Shown here: in pieces, positions 33,745-42,886 of the stretch
Layout: the number at the start of each line of letters is the position of its first letter
Position numbering within the stretch: position 1 is the stretch's first letter
Source: JALZVT01 sp964519335
GTDB taxonomy: Bacteria; Pseudomonadota; Gammaproteobacteria; Pseudomonadales; Azotimanducaceae
Direction: 5' to 3'
Assembly (NCBI GenBank): GCA_964519335.1
Contig: CAZFIA010000001.1
Coordinates: 1-64,000, forward strand
DNA length: 64,000 nt
The notes under the pieces: model-generated
Databases searched by the model: none
Told to the model about the DNA's origin: nothing
Seen by the model: the letters and a program-made list of their open reading frames with translations, nothing else
Program-made: the position numbers and the translations under genes

Positions 33745-34023
33745 TTAATAGTGCGGCGGTGGCTCGTGCGCCGCAGCGTTACTGTTATCTCCCCCGTAGC
33801 CGCTTTGGCGCTGCTGTTCTTCGATCTGCCTAAGCAAGGTATCTAGTTTTCTGGTGAGGCTCGAAAGCGTTTGATCTTGTGATGCGACAACGTCATTCAG
33901 CGTGCTCAGCAGATCTTCCTGGAACGCGATGCGTGTTTCCAGTTCGGTGATCCGCCCTTCGAGCTGTTCTTTCGTCACTAGCTGTTCTTCCGTTGCAAGC
34001 TGTTCTTTTAGTGATTGGATCAA
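33745..34023 (-). CDS. slyX: SlyX family protein with repeated N-terminus
   Basis: 92 residues. The family core is GRITELETRIAFQEDLLSTL followed by NDVVASQDQTLSSLTRKLDT, a short parallel coiled coil, with a His/Pro-rich end (HEPPPHY) as in other SlyX proteins. The function is unknown. The first 20 residues (SLKEQLATEEQLVTKEQL) are extra and encoded by three copies of an 18-bp repeat. The start is ATG 34021-34023 or GTG 33976-33978. The gene overlaps the 3' end of the LysR frame by up to 131 bases in another frame. Confidence 0.8.
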   Translation of the reverse strand: MIQSLKEQLATEEQLVTKEQLEGRITELETRIAFQEDLLSTLNDVVASQDQTLSSLTRKLDTLLRQIEEQQRQSGYGGDNSNAAAHEPPPHY

Positions 34024-34957
34024 GCGGTGCTGAGCGCGCAGTGCTTAGATTTAGCGGCGCCCTAGTATCGCCTGTTTCGTTGAAGGTTGCTTCTACACTC
34101 TGTGCCAGAGCATCAAAGGCCTCACGATGCAGAGGCTTTTCGCGCATGTCTTTGCGTGCAACTAACCACAATTCGAGCGGGGGAATTTCGAATGGTGCCT
34201 CTACGCGCTCGAGTTCCGGGTAGTGGGCCCCGAGGTAGTTGGGTAAAACGAGAACGCCCCAACCGCGCCGAGCCGCGTGAATCTGGCTCCAAACGCAATC
34301 CGACCTGTAACTGATCTGCTCGTCTGGGATCTGTAAGCCGAGTCTTTCGGCACCGCGCTGAAGGTTTGCCTGGCTTAGGCTATCGATGTAAGAAAGGGTG
34401 TTCATTTTCAGGTGGTCCGCCAGATAGCTGGCTTTGCCCCACAACCCCAGCGCCACAACGCCTACTTTGCGGCAGATTAGATCTTGGGTGGTTGGCCGGA
34501 TGTGGCGCAATGCGATGTCAGCGTCGTGCTGCATGAGCTTCAGGCGGAGGGTGCTGGGCACTACTTCGAGGGTGGCAGCGGCGCCGAGTGCTGCGTCTTT
34601 GAGCGGCTCGAGAAGCTCCGGGATCATGGGGGTTAAATAGTCTGAGAGCGTTATTCGAACGCTGCCACCAGGATCCGCGCGCAGAGCGTCGGTTTCTGTT
34701 TCGAAGGCCAGGGCCTGAGTGCGCATGGTTTTGGCGGTGGCGGCGAGCTTAGCGCCGGCTGCTGTTGGGGTCATGCCGCTGCTGGTGCGGTCAAAAAGGG
34801 TGAGTTGCAGGCTTTCCTCAAGGGTTGAGATATGCCGCGCGACGGTGGGGTAGGTCAGCGACAGCGCTGTTGAGGCCGCACTCAGGCTACCGGTGCTAAT
34901 CACCGCCGTGAAGGTTCGAATCAGATTCCAGTCGAGCTGGTAGGACGGTTGAGCCAT
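33893..34957 (-). CDS. LysR-family transcriptional regulator
   Basis: 354 residues from ATG 34955-34957 with AGGGGG upstream; GTG 34963 is an alternative. The N-terminal winged HTH (LIRTFTAVISTGSLSAASTA, then YPTVARHISTLEESLQLTLF) and the effector domain (GSVRITLSDYLTPMIPELLE, MQHDADIALRHIRP) are complete by about residue 295. The last 60 residues are Arg/Thr-rich and come from reading through the slyX start region in another frame, so the original stop has probably been lost. It is divergent from a secreted protein gene, with a GTTAC-N5-GTAAC palindrome between them. Confidence 0.85.
   Translation of the reverse strand: MAQPSYQLDWNLIRTFTAVISTGSLSAASTALSLTYPTVARHISTLEESLQLTLFDRTSSGMTPTAAGAKLAATAKTMRTQALAFETETDALRADPGGSVRITLSDYLTPMIPELLEPLKDAALGAAATLEVVPSTLRLKLMQHDADIALRHIRPTTQDLICRKVGVVALGLWGKASYLADHLKMNTLSYIDSLSQANLQRGAERLGLQIPDEQISYRSDCVWSQIHAARRGWGVLVLPNYLGAHYPELERVEAPFEIPPLELWLVARKDMREKPLHREAFDALAQSVEATFNETGDTRAPLNLSTARSAPLDPITKRTACNGRTASDERTARRADHRTGNTHRVPGRSAEHAE
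33962..34015 (+). repeat. 18-bp tandem repeat in the slyX 5' end
   Basis: Three diverged copies beginning AGCTGTTCTT at 33962, 33980 and 33998, each exactly 18 bp. Read on the minus strand they encode the EQL-containing units at the SlyX N-terminus. They also lie inside the tail of the overlapping LysR frame. Confidence 0.85.
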
Positions 34958-35024
34958 GGGCACCCCCTAAAAATCCTGAGAAACCGGTTCTACGCTACTT
35001 TACTTCCCAATGCAATCGGATTTC

Positions 35025-35039
35025 GTTACTTTAGGTAAC
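35025..35039 (+). promoter_or_regulatory. palindromic operator, probably for the LysR regulator
   Basis: GTTACTTTAGGTAAC is a perfect 5-bp inverted repeat separated by 5 bases, lying between the divergent LysR gene and the secreted-protein gene. LysR regulators usually bind such T-N11-A interrupted palindromes in this position. Confidence 0.5.
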
Positions 35040-35079
35040 ACATTTCGTAATTCCCCCCCAAAGAAGAGTGAGATTACCC

Positions 35080-35472
35080 ATGACTCAGACCGCCACCCCC
35101 GCAAATCGCCTTGCCCGCCCAATTCTCGGCAAAATTCTTGCCTCTAGCCTGGTGCTTGGTGCCGGAGTGGGCCTGTCTACGTCCGCCAGTGCCAATGATC
35201 TGGTGGACCAACGCGGCTACGATAACTGTGTCGATGCGATCGCTGCCGGAGATTTGTCGGGCATTACCTACCCGCGTCACTATCTCATTAGCCGTCAGTC
35301 AGACAAGACAGACTATTACCTCAACGCCTATGCCTGGGAAAACGGCGCCCGCGTGGCCAAGCGCGTGGCGTGTCAGACCAGCAAGAATGGTCGCGTTGTG
35401 CTCTCGCTACAGGCGGATGATGGGCAGTATGCGCGGATGGCAGACTCAGCACTTAATGTGGCCAAGCGCTAA
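35080..35472 (+). CDS. small secreted protein, unknown function
   Basis: 130 residues from ATG 35080. A long signal peptide (ILASSLVLGAGVGLSTSASA) would release a mature protein of about 90 residues beginning NDLVDQRGYDNCVDAI. Two cysteines (DNCVDA, RVACQT) could form one disulfide. The mature part (YYLNAYAWENGARVAKRVAC, GRVVLSLQADDGQYA) is probably beta-rich, and I know no family. It is divergent from the LysR gene, which may control it through the palindrome at 35025-35039. It overlaps the convergent patatin gene by four bases. Confidence 0.65.
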   Translation: MTQTATPANRLARPILGKILASSLVLGAGVGLSTSASANDLVDQRGYDNCVDAIAAGDLSGITYPRHYLISRQSDKTDYYLNAYAWENGARVAKRVACQTSKNGRVVLSLQADDGQYARMADSALNVAKR

Positions 35473-37796
35473 CCGAGCTCCTTTCGCAGGCGCGCAAGCA
35501 ACGGCTGCGCCTGGGTAAGTTTGGATTGCTCGCTGTCGAGCACTGCGAGGAATAGCGCGCGGCGCATGGCGGTCTGCCCGGCTTCATCGAGAAGAGCACC
35601 GGCCGCCCCTGAGAGCAGATCGACGATTCGATCTGCTCCATTCAAGCGACCCCACAGGTAGTCGTGTTCGCGGAAGCTGCGATTGAAGAAGCCGGCGAAA
35701 CTCATTAGATCGCTGCTGCGCAAACCCTGAAAGTGATCGCGCAGGCCCACAGAATCTTCAGGGCTAAAGCGTTCGATGCGCAGGCGCGTCAGTGGATCGG
35801 TGTCGTGGGTCTCAGTGCCGCCGGAAGTCAGTAACACATCGTACATGGCGAAACCGGCGTAGTCGGCCAGCACGCTGTTACGTAAATGCAGATCTTCTAG
35901 TTGGCCGCAATGTTCCGCAATCATCTCGTCTGTCTCGCGGTCGATAGTGGGTAAGCGTAGCGTTCGCGACAGAAGTCTGAGCATGGTGACCGCTGTTCGT
36001 GGCGGCATGGGCAGCTGAGTACTCGCAGAACGAATTTGTTCAAGGACAAAGCTCTGCAAGTTTTGCGCGCGCCGCATACCGTAGAGCGTTTGCAGAAGCG
36101 CGTAGCAGCGTAATTTCAGAGCGCCGATGACGGCTCCTTCAGGGCTGTCTTCGTCGAGTACAGCGAAGCGCTGATTGATCGAGCGGATGAGAAATTGCAG
36201 ACGCCGGATGCGGTAAGTCACGTCGAATCGGTACAAGAAGGTGGCGTGCGGATCTTCTGCGTCGGCCGAGTCTTGTTCGAGCCAGCGTTCTACTGTCTCG
36301 ATCATGGCGAGCTCTGTGTCCTGGCTTTCTTGCCCTGGCAACAGTACCTGCCATTCTTTGATTAGACCCTCAGATAACCGCCACACTCGGCGTTGGCTGT
36401 AGGCTTCGAACGCAATACCCATCTGGCTGCGAGCGGTTTCGCGCATTTTAGCGCGGAGCTCAAGCAATTCTCCAACGCTTGGGGCGCTGTTTGGATCGGC
36501 CCGATTGCCGGCAACCAGAGCATCGACGTTAGTGCGATTACTGCTTATCAAGCGCAGGTTGATGCGCGCGTTGGCATCGCGATCGGCAACCTCAGTGAGT
36601 TCTGCAAGTATAGGTTGGTTGCGCGGTATGGTGGTGACCGCTGCTCTTATGGTGCCGAAAAATTTGAGGAATTGTTTGGGATCCCGTTCGTCGTTTTGGT
36701 TGGGCAGGGGTTCTATGTAGACGATGCAGCGGTCGATGGATCTATCTGCTGGTCGATGGTGCAGCGCTTCAAGTGCTGCTGCGAACGGCTTGTTGTTGAC
36801 GATGCCGCCGTCGACAAAGTAACGATCGGCAGGATCAAATACGTCGGAGGCGGGCTGAGTGTCTTGCAAAAGCACCTTGCGCTTCAAGAAATCGGTTGGG
36901 TCCCAGGCATCACCGCGCTCTTGTAGAACTTCCATAAGCTCCGTGTGATGAAACGGCGAGAAGGCTCCCGCGTATGAGGAGCTGGCTCTCGCCGCCCAGA
37001 CCAGTGCCGGGTTATTGGAATCACGGAAGTCGCTGGATTTTCGACCTTGCGGAGTTTCTACGTGTACCAATCGTGCCGCGATTGCGTGTTCCGACTCGCG
37101 AATCACGGTAGAGTCGTTGAGCCGAAAGCTGCGCGGGTAACCAAACAGATCGGTGATGCTCGCGTAAAAGTCTAGCCTCTGGCCGTAGGGCAGCAAAGTG
37201 CTGTCGCTGGTGGCGCCAGCGCTCACCTCGCGCAACGCATCGAGCAGAATATTGCACAGTCGCTTGCCGGATAGCGGTGGCGCAAGCCATGCCTTGCGGA
37301 GAAATTTCTCGAGTTTGGCGCGAGTTTCTGCGTTGGCACGGAAGCGCGCAGGGAACATGCGGGTGACTGCCTTCAAGAAAGGTAGGGTATACACACGGCG
37401 CCAGCTGTTTACCGTATCGTCGGTCAGGTGGTCGACGTCGGCTTTGTTCAGCCAAACCGCGGTTTGGGCGTCAAGTGGCAGATCGTGCACCAGCGATTTG
37501 GCGAGCATCGAGCCGTTGATCGCACCCGCAGATGCACCGGCGATTACATCAATGACGACTCGAAATTCGCCGTTCTGGTTCATTTTCCACAGCAGATCCG
37601 CGTACACGTCTTCGGTATCTTGAGCGGGCTCTGGGGGTGATTTTTGCGCCGAATCTGCCGTTGATTCGACGCGATCGCGCACAGCCTTGGAGGCCTGTAC
37701 CAGTTTGAAGAGCTCTTTGGTGACCCCGTGCATGTATACGGCCAGCGAGGCGCCGCCATATATCACCACGGCTAACCGCAATTCTTCTTTGTTCAA
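35469..37796 (-). CDS. patatin-like phospholipase, large form
   Basis: 775 residues. The patatin catalytic dyad is present: nucleophile Ser89 in IAGASAGAIN (GxSxG) and the Asp of YFVDGGIVNNKPF (about residue 330). An oxyanion-hole region YGGASLAVYMHGVTKEL lies near the N-terminus. Beyond residue 400 is a long helical region of the type found in the large patatin-related proteins of actinobacteria and proteobacteria (DUF3376-like). There is no signal peptide, so it acts in the cytoplasm or is exported by another route. Lipid acyl-hydrolase activity is inferred from the family. Confidence 0.82.
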   Translation of the reverse strand: MNKEELRLAVVIYGGASLAVYMHGVTKELFKLVQASKAVRDRVESTADSAQKSPPEPAQDTEDVYADLLWKMNQNGEFRVVIDVIAGASAGAINGSMLAKSLVHDLPLDAQTAVWLNKADVDHLTDDTVNSWRRVYTLPFLKAVTRMFPARFRANAETRAKLEKFLRKAWLAPPLSGKRLCNILLDALREVSAGATSDSTLLPYGQRLDFYASITDLFGYPRSFRLNDSTVIRESEHAIAARLVHVETPQGRKSSDFRDSNNPALVWAARASSSYAGAFSPFHHTELMEVLQERGDAWDPTDFLKRKVLLQDTQPASDVFDPADRYFVDGGIVNNKPFAAALEALHHRPADRSIDRCIVYIEPLPNQNDERDPKQFLKFFGTIRAAVTTIPRNQPILAELTEVADRDANARINLRLISSNRTNVDALVAGNRADPNSAPSVGELLELRAKMRETARSQMGIAFEAYSQRRVWRLSEGLIKEWQVLLPGQESQDTELAMIETVERWLEQDSADAEDPHATFLYRFDVTYRIRRLQFLIRSINQRFAVLDEDSPEGAVIGALKLRCYALLQTLYGMRRAQNLQSFVLEQIRSASTQLPMPPRTAVTMLRLLSRTLRLPTIDRETDEMIAEHCGQLEDLHLRNSVLADYAGFAMYDVLLTSGGTETHDTDPLTRLRIERFSPEDSVGLRDHFQGLRSSDLMSFAGFFNRSFREHDYLWGRLNGADRIVDLLSGAAGALLDEAGQTAMRRALFLAVLDSEQSKLTQAQPLLARLRKELG

Positions 37797-37849
37797 ATCA
37801 GTTGCTCTACCTGACCGCTCGATCTGACAGGCAGATCGTTAGTGGGCGT

Positions 37850-38416
37850 CTAGTCGGGCTTGCGGGAATGGGTGCTCGGCAAATCGTCGCTCCACTCTTC
37901 AGTGAGCAACGGGATGTTTTGTTCCGATCCGCGGGCCAGCTCTAGCTCAGTCTCCAATACCTGAATGCGTACCTTGGCCTCCTCCAGCAGCGAAAGCAAT
38001 GAGTCGCGGCTGAAGTGTTTGCGACCACGGGCGGGTTTGCCTGGCTTGCGGGAGCTGCTGTGGGCTGAGTCAGTTTGCCCAGCTTGGGTTTGTCCAGCGC
38101 TGCTTCTTCCAGAACGTTGCAGGTCGAATTGGCTGGTGGCCTTTTCAAGTTCGGTGACTAGATACTCATCGGTGAGCGAGCGCGGGAGAGGGGGTAACTC
38201 TGCGCGTTTTGCATCTGCGGTATCAGCGTGTTCATCCGCTCTTACTTCCGCATTCTCTGTTTCTGTTTCTTTTTCTTTATTTGCAGTTGAGCGCTGATAA
38301 GCGCCGTTAAACATGCGTTTTGCAGGTTCCAGGCCGTTCTTCAAAGTCGACGTCAATGCCGGATGAAGTGTTCTGAATAGTGACCGCAAAACGGTAAGTT
38401 GGCGCGAGTCGCGCAT
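37850..38416 (-). CDS. hypothetical protein, disordered with short helix
   Basis: 188 residues from ATG 38414-38416; the frame continues upstream to 38491. The first 50 residues are basic (LRSLFRTLHPALTSTLKNGL). The middle is low complexity (KEKETETENAEVRADEHADT), and the end has a helical segment (FSRDSLLSLLEEAKVRIQVL) likely to pair as a coiled coil. I recognise no family. It is transcribed towards the patatin gene with a gap of about 50 bp after it. Confidence 0.45.
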   Translation of the reverse strand: MRDSRQLTVLRSLFRTLHPALTSTLKNGLEPAKRMFNGAYQRSTANKEKETETENAEVRADEHADTADAKRAELPPLPRSLTDEYLVTELEKATSQFDLQRSGRSSAGQTQAGQTDSAHSSSRKPGKPARGRKHFSRDSLLSLLEEAKVRIQVLETELELARGSEQNIPLLTEEWSDDLPSTHSRKPD

Positions 38417-38572
38417 TTTGGATGTCCGTGTCCCAAGTCTTGACACGTTAATGTGTGGCACAGGTGTTGGGTATATTGCCCGTGTGGGCAAGTTGTAAAC
38501 ACTTAGTAGGGGTGCTCTTTTAAAAGCTGCGGGCGCTCCAAAAGCTGCCTGCGCTTTCGAACAGGGAACTGG

Positions 38573-39031
38573 CTAGGCCGGGTTGGCGACCAGGCGGCGT
38601 GCAGCCTGCAACACGAATAGCAGCAGGGCTTTGGCGCGAGCGTCGGGCTGGAAGTTGAGCTCACCGGCTGAGGTGCGGCCCAGAAAGTCGATAGACGCGT
38701 CAGCAAGGTGACTGAAAACGTCTCTGGAGCCGACATAATCGAGGTGTGGGGACAACAGGGTCTGCAGCTGAAGAAAGCACCAGCTGAGCGGCTCGACATA
38801 TTCAGTCACTACCCAGGTCATACCATTTGAGGCATAGGTGCTGGTGTTCGGTGAGTTGGACCAGTCCTGTCCGGGTGCGCAAATCAATACACTTGTACCG
38901 GCCCAGGGTTCAGCAGCCGGCAGCTGTTCTGCGTTGGCTACCTTTTGAATGAGCTCAAAAATATCCGCGTCGATTTCTCGCGCACGGTCGGCGCGATCAG
39001 ACTGGTTCAGATTTAGAATAGGTTCTGACAT
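38573..39031 (-). CDS. hypothetical protein
   Basis: 152 residues with no signal peptide or membrane helix. The sequence is mixed helical (IFELIQKVANAEQLPAAEPW, then a tryptophan-rich WVVTEYVEPLSWCFLQLQTL) and ends in ARAKALLLFVLQAARRLVAN. No recognised domain. It stands between the hypothetical gene on the left and the divergent M3 peptidase, each with its own spacing of about 150 bp or more. Confidence 0.5.
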   Translation of the reverse strand: MSEPILNLNQSDRADRAREIDADIFELIQKVANAEQLPAAEPWAGTSVLICAPGQDWSNSPNTSTYASNGMTWVVTEYVEPLSWCFLQLQTLLSPHLDYVGSRDVFSHLADASIDFLGRTSAGELNFQPDARAKALLLFVLQAARRLVANPA

Positions 39032-39226
39032 ATCCTGTCAGCATAAGACAGGGTCTGAGCGTGTAAACATAAAGGGGCCCGGAATTCGTAAAATAGATGT
39101 TACGTTTGACAGAATTCGGACGTTTGTGGGCTTCTTGACTGCGTTAGACTTCCAGACCCCGCTCTCTATATAGATTTGGCGATCATTCGGTTTTTCTGCG
39201 GTTTTCAGTTCCAAAATAGGCAAGCA

Positions 39227-41512
39227 ATGGCAAATAGTTTTTCGATTGAGATCTCAGTACCTAAAGCTCTAGGAGGGTGGTTTGGTCAATTTGTTTTGGG
39301 TTTTTGTGCTGTCGTTGGACTGAGTAGTTGCGCCTCAACAGGTTCGACAACAGAAGATGTTTTGGCGTCTCTCCCGGTACCTGAGTCAACGTCTGTCTCG
39401 GCATCTTTTACTTCGTCTGATATAGATGCCGCGGCAAGCTCGATGCTTGCGAACTGGCCGGGCGAATACGGCGGAGTGCCGCAGTTTCAGTGGCTGAAAG
39501 ACCCCCTTTATCTTGCCGCCCTAAAACCCGCCGTCGAGCGCGGGATAGAAAAGCACCTGGCTGAAATCGATCGCATCGCGGCCGACACGGCAGCGCCGAC
39601 ATTTACCAACACGGTTGGGGCGATAGAAGCCTCCGGCGAAGCGCTCGACAACGCGATGGTTTATTACCGCGTTTGGTCAGGCAACGAATCGAGCGCAGAG
39701 TTTCGCGAAGTACAAAAGCAGGTTGCTCCTTTACTGGCCGCCTATAACTCTCAGATCAATCAGAATCAGGCGTTGTTCAAGCGTGTATCTGCGGTGCAAA
39801 ACTCATCCGCGCAGCAAGACTTAACTGCAGCGGAGCAACGGCTGTTGAAACAGCACTTCGACGGTTTTGCACGCAATGGTGCGACGCTCGAGGGCGATAG
39901 TGCAGAGCGGTATGCGGCCATCGAAAAAGAGTTAGCGGACTTGTATACGCTTTTCAGCGCCAACATGCTGGCGGATGAAGAGGGCTACGTTACCTATTTA
40001 ACTGAATCACAGCTGGGCGGTTTGCCATCGAGCGTTGTTGCCGCCGCGGCCCAGGCTGCGGCAGATCGCGGACGAGCGGGTGAATGGGCGATCACCAATA
40101 CGCGCTCGTCGATGGACCCTTTTCTAACCTATTCCAGTGAACGCGATCTTCGCGAGACGGTGTGGCGCAACTATTACGCACGCGGCGACAATCGAGGCGA
40201 GCACGACAATGTGCCGCTGATACCCCAGATTCTGCAATTGCGTCACGAGCGGGTGAAGCTGCTTGGTTTCGATAACTATGCGCACTGGCGCCTCGACAAC
40301 CGTATGGCCAGAACCCCGGCGCGGGCAGAAGAACTGATGATGCAACTGTGGCCTGCAGCTATTGCCAAGGTGAAGCGGGAAGTCGCCGATATGCAGGCGA
40401 TTGCCGATGAAGAGCAGGCCTCACGCGGAGCTGCCATTAGCATTGAACCCTGGGATTATCGGTTTTATGCCGACAAGGTTCGGCGCTCGAAGTATGCGCT
40501 CGACTCGAACGAGGTTATGCAGTATCTGCAGCTCGACAACCTTGTTGAAGCCATGTTTTTTGTGGCCGGTGAATTGTTCGATCTCGAGTTTTCCCCTCTA
40601 GCGGTGGGTGCTGTGCCCGTAGCAAACGACAACGTTCGAGTTTGGGAAGTGAAGCGCGTTAGCACTTCAGACCACGTAGGGCTTTGGTATCTCGATCCGT
40701 TTGCGCGACCGGGTAAGGGCAGCGGTGCCTGGGCGAGTTCGTATCGATCGCGTAGCAGTGCAGCGCAGGGTTTTGATCGGGGCGACCGTACCGTATTGGT
40801 GTCTAATAACTCCAATTTTGTAAAAGCACCCGACGGCAAGGCCAGCCTTATTTCGTGGAGCGATGCGGAAACGCTGTTCCATGAATTTGGTCACGCGCTG
40901 CACGCGCTGGTTGCTGACGTCGATTACCCATCACAGAACTGGGGTGTTCGCGACTACACCGAGTTTCAGTCCCAGCTACTGGAGCGCTGGTTGCTCACTC
41001 CGCCTGTGGTAGAGCGGTATCTCAAGCATCACGAGACTGACCAATCGATTCCGGATGAGCTGGTTGCAAAGCTCAAGGCAGCAGCCACTTTTAACCAGGG
41101 TTTCGCGACCACTGAATATCTGGCATCGGCCATCGTAGATATGAAGTTGCATACGATGAATCCTGAGGGGCTTGATGCTGCGAGCTTTGAGCGCGAGACA
41201 TTGAAGGCGTTGGATATGCCTTCTGAATTGGTAATGCGGCATCGCACGCCGCATTTTGGGCACGTGTTTGAGGGCGAAGGTTACGCTGCAGGCTATTACG
41301 GTTACATCTGGTCAGAGGTATTAACCGCTGATGCGGCGGAGGCCTTTGCAGAAAGCCCCGGTGGTTTTTATGACAAAGAGGTGGCCGCGCGCATGGTTAA
41401 GTACTTGTTTGCGCCCAGAAACGCCATTGATCCGATGGAGGCGTATCGAGAGTTTCGCGGTCGTAATCCAGAGGTTGAGGCGCTGGTGCGGGCCCGGGGT
41501 TTTGCTGAGTAG
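39227..41512 (+). CDS. M3-family metallopeptidase lipoprotein (Dcp-like)
   Basis: 761 residues from ATG 39227 (AGG six bases before it). A lipobox (GLSSCAS, Cys about 35) follows an unusually long basic-to-hydrophobic leader, so the protein is probably anchored in the outer membrane. The thermolysin-like zinc motif HEFGHALHAL lies near residue 551, with the downstream Glu about 28 residues later (TEFQSQLLERW). Overall similarity is to peptidyl-dipeptidase Dcp (RELRETVWRNYYARGDNR-type region, TARAEELMMQLWPAAIA). It probably trims oligopeptides in the periplasm. Confidence 0.9.
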   Translation: MANSFSIEISVPKALGGWFGQFVLGFCAVVGLSSCASTGSTTEDVLASLPVPESTSVSASFTSSDIDAAASSMLANWPGEYGGVPQFQWLKDPLYLAALKPAVERGIEKHLAEIDRIAADTAAPTFTNTVGAIEASGEALDNAMVYYRVWSGNESSAEFREVQKQVAPLLAAYNSQINQNQALFKRVSAVQNSSAQQDLTAAEQRLLKQHFDGFARNGATLEGDSAERYAAIEKELADLYTLFSANMLADEEGYVTYLTESQLGGLPSSVVAAAAQAAADRGRAGEWAITNTRSSMDPFLTYSSERDLRETVWRNYYARGDNRGEHDNVPLIPQILQLRHERVKLLGFDNYAHWRLDNRMARTPARAEELMMQLWPAAIAKVKREVADMQAIADEEQASRGAAISIEPWDYRFYADKVRRSKYALDSNEVMQYLQLDNLVEAMFFVAGELFDLEFSPLAVGAVPVANDNVRVWEVKRVSTSDHVGLWYLDPFARPGKGSGAWASSYRSRSSAAQGFDRGDRTVLVSNNSNFVKAPDGKASLISWSDAETLFHEFGHALHALVADVDYPSQNWGVRDYTEFQSQLLERWLLTPPVVERYLKHHETDQSIPDELVAKLKAAATFNQGFATTEYLASAIVDMKLHTMNPEGLDAASFERETLKALDMPSELVMRHRTPHFGHVFEGEGYAAGYYGYIWSEVLTADAAEAFAESPGGFYDKEVAARMVKYLFAPRNAIDPMEAYREFRGRNPEVEALVRARGFAE

Positions 41513-41516
41513 AGCC

Positions 41517-42194
41517 TTATTCGCCTAGCGCTTTCTGTAACGTGGCAAGCGAGGCTTCCAGCGCTGAAACTCGCTGTTCAAGCTCGTCGATCCGTTGTTT
41601 GTCGCCTGTGCTTAATGCTTCCGTTGGTCTGGCGGCGGGTGCGTTTTCTGAAGAGCGTGCCAGAGCCTGATCGCTAAAGCTCTTCGAGTCTTCACCGAAC
41701 AATTGGGCCCAGCAGCAATCACGCCGATTGGGCTCTTTAGGTAATTCTGCAACCAACGGGTCGGGAGACCAGTTCTGCAACTGGCGGAGAGTGTCTAGCA
41801 CAGCGTTATTGTCAGCGAACTTGTGGATGCGGTCGGTGCGCGTCCGAAGTTCGCCAGGCGTTGCCGGACCTCGCAGCATTAACACGGTGAGCACGGCGTA
41901 TTGGCCGTCGTCGAACTCATACATGCCAAAGGGTGGCTTACAGAAGCGCTGAATATATTTCTCAACCCGGCCGCGTAAATTGGGATCGTTGCTTACCAGT
42001 AGTTTGTCTTCGAGCGTGCGCAGCGCGTGCTGAACCTCTCCCTGAGAGAGATTGGTTACCGGGTCGCGGCTGGATTTTTGGTTGCTCGCGGAAATGATTG
42101 CGTTGAGCGTGAGTGGGTACTGATCGGGCGTGGTAACCGCTTTTTCAAGCAGTGAACCTAGCACCCTCAGTTCGGTCGCGGTCAGGGCATCCAT
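41517..42194 (-). CDS. yceH: YceH family protein (UPF0502/DUF480)
   Basis: 225 residues. Two winged-helix domains are expected in this family; the first includes LTATELRVLGSLLEKAVTTP and YPLTLNAIISASNQKSSRDP, the second AVLTVLMLRGPATPGELRTR. A C-terminal coiled coil (IDELEQRVSALEASLATLQK) follows. The family fold suggests nucleic-acid binding, but the role is unknown. It is convergent with the M3 peptidase and lies downstream of ppiB on the same strand. Confidence 0.88.
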   Translation of the reverse strand: MDALTATELRVLGSLLEKAVTTPDQYPLTLNAIISASNQKSSRDPVTNLSQGEVQHALRTLEDKLLVSNDPNLRGRVEKYIQRFCKPPFGMYEFDDGQYAVLTVLMLRGPATPGELRTRTDRIHKFADNNAVLDTLRQLQNWSPDPLVAELPKEPNRRDCCWAQLFGEDSKSFSDQALARSSENAPAARPTEALSTGDKQRIDELEQRVSALEASLATLQKALGE

Positions 42195-42237
42195 TTTAGT
42201 GTCATGTGCTCGGGCCTTCTTTCGGGTAGAAGGGCCG

Positions 42238-42741
42238 CTAACCCAGTTTAGAATTCCACTCGGCCACGCGATCGGATTGTGCGGCCAGTACCGCGTCGGT
42301 GTCGCCTTCGAAGGTTACCTCGGTAATGGAGTCGCCCTGATCAATGCTATTCACCACAGTCTGGTCGGCGTCACCCTGCACGCTGCCAAAGATGGTGTGG
42401 GCATCGTCGAGCCAGGGCGTGGGCACGTGGGTGATGAAGAATTGTGAGCCGTTGGTGCCCTTGCCTGCGTTTGCCATGCTGAAACGGCCCGGTCGATCGT
42501 GGCGAAGGCTCGAGTCAAACTCATCTTCGAACTGATAGCCCGGGCCGCCAGTGCCGGTGCCCTGGGGGCAGCCACCCTGAACCATGAAGTCGGCGATTAC
42601 CCGATGAAATTTCAAACCGTTGTAGTAGCCACGGGTTGCCAGATTAACGAAGTTGGCACAGGTAACCGGGGCGGCAGAGGGGAAGAGGTCGAGGCGTATG
42701 GTGCCTTTGTTCGTTTCGAATACTGCGACAACATCGGACAT
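42238..42741 (-). CDS. ppiB: cyclophilin-type peptidyl-prolyl isomerase
   Basis: 167 residues, the size of cytoplasmic PpiB, with no signal peptide. Cyclophilin active-site residues are visible: KFHRVIADFMVQGGCPQGTG (catalytic Arg, Phe, Met, Gln), MANAGKGTNGSQFFIT and PWLDDAHTIFGSVQGD. It catalyses cis-trans isomerisation of prolyl bonds. It is on the same strand as yceH, 43 bases apart, and divergent from the RND efflux operon. Confidence 0.93.
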   Translation of the reverse strand: MSDVVAVFETNKGTIRLDLFPSAAPVTCANFVNLATRGYYNGLKFHRVIADFMVQGGCPQGTGTGGPGYQFEDEFDSSLRHDRPGRFSMANAGKGTNGSQFFITHVPTPWLDDAHTIFGSVQGDADQTVVNSIDQGDSITEVTFEGDTDAVLAAQSDRVAEWNSKLG

Positions 42742-42886
42742 TTGATGGCCTTTTAAAGATTGTTTGACTGAAGGGGGTCACCTTAGCAGAACGCCCTGTC
42801 AGTTTGTGGATACCTGGGTGTGAATGACAGATTTTGGCTGCTCGCTGATGCTGGGGATTGGGTGGTGTGCGTATACAATTAGGGGT

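Noticed and set aside
36393..36926. 177-codon plus-strand frame inside the patatin gene
   Set aside because: It is antisense to the conserved catalytic part of the patatin-like protein and has no independent ribosome site or family resemblance.
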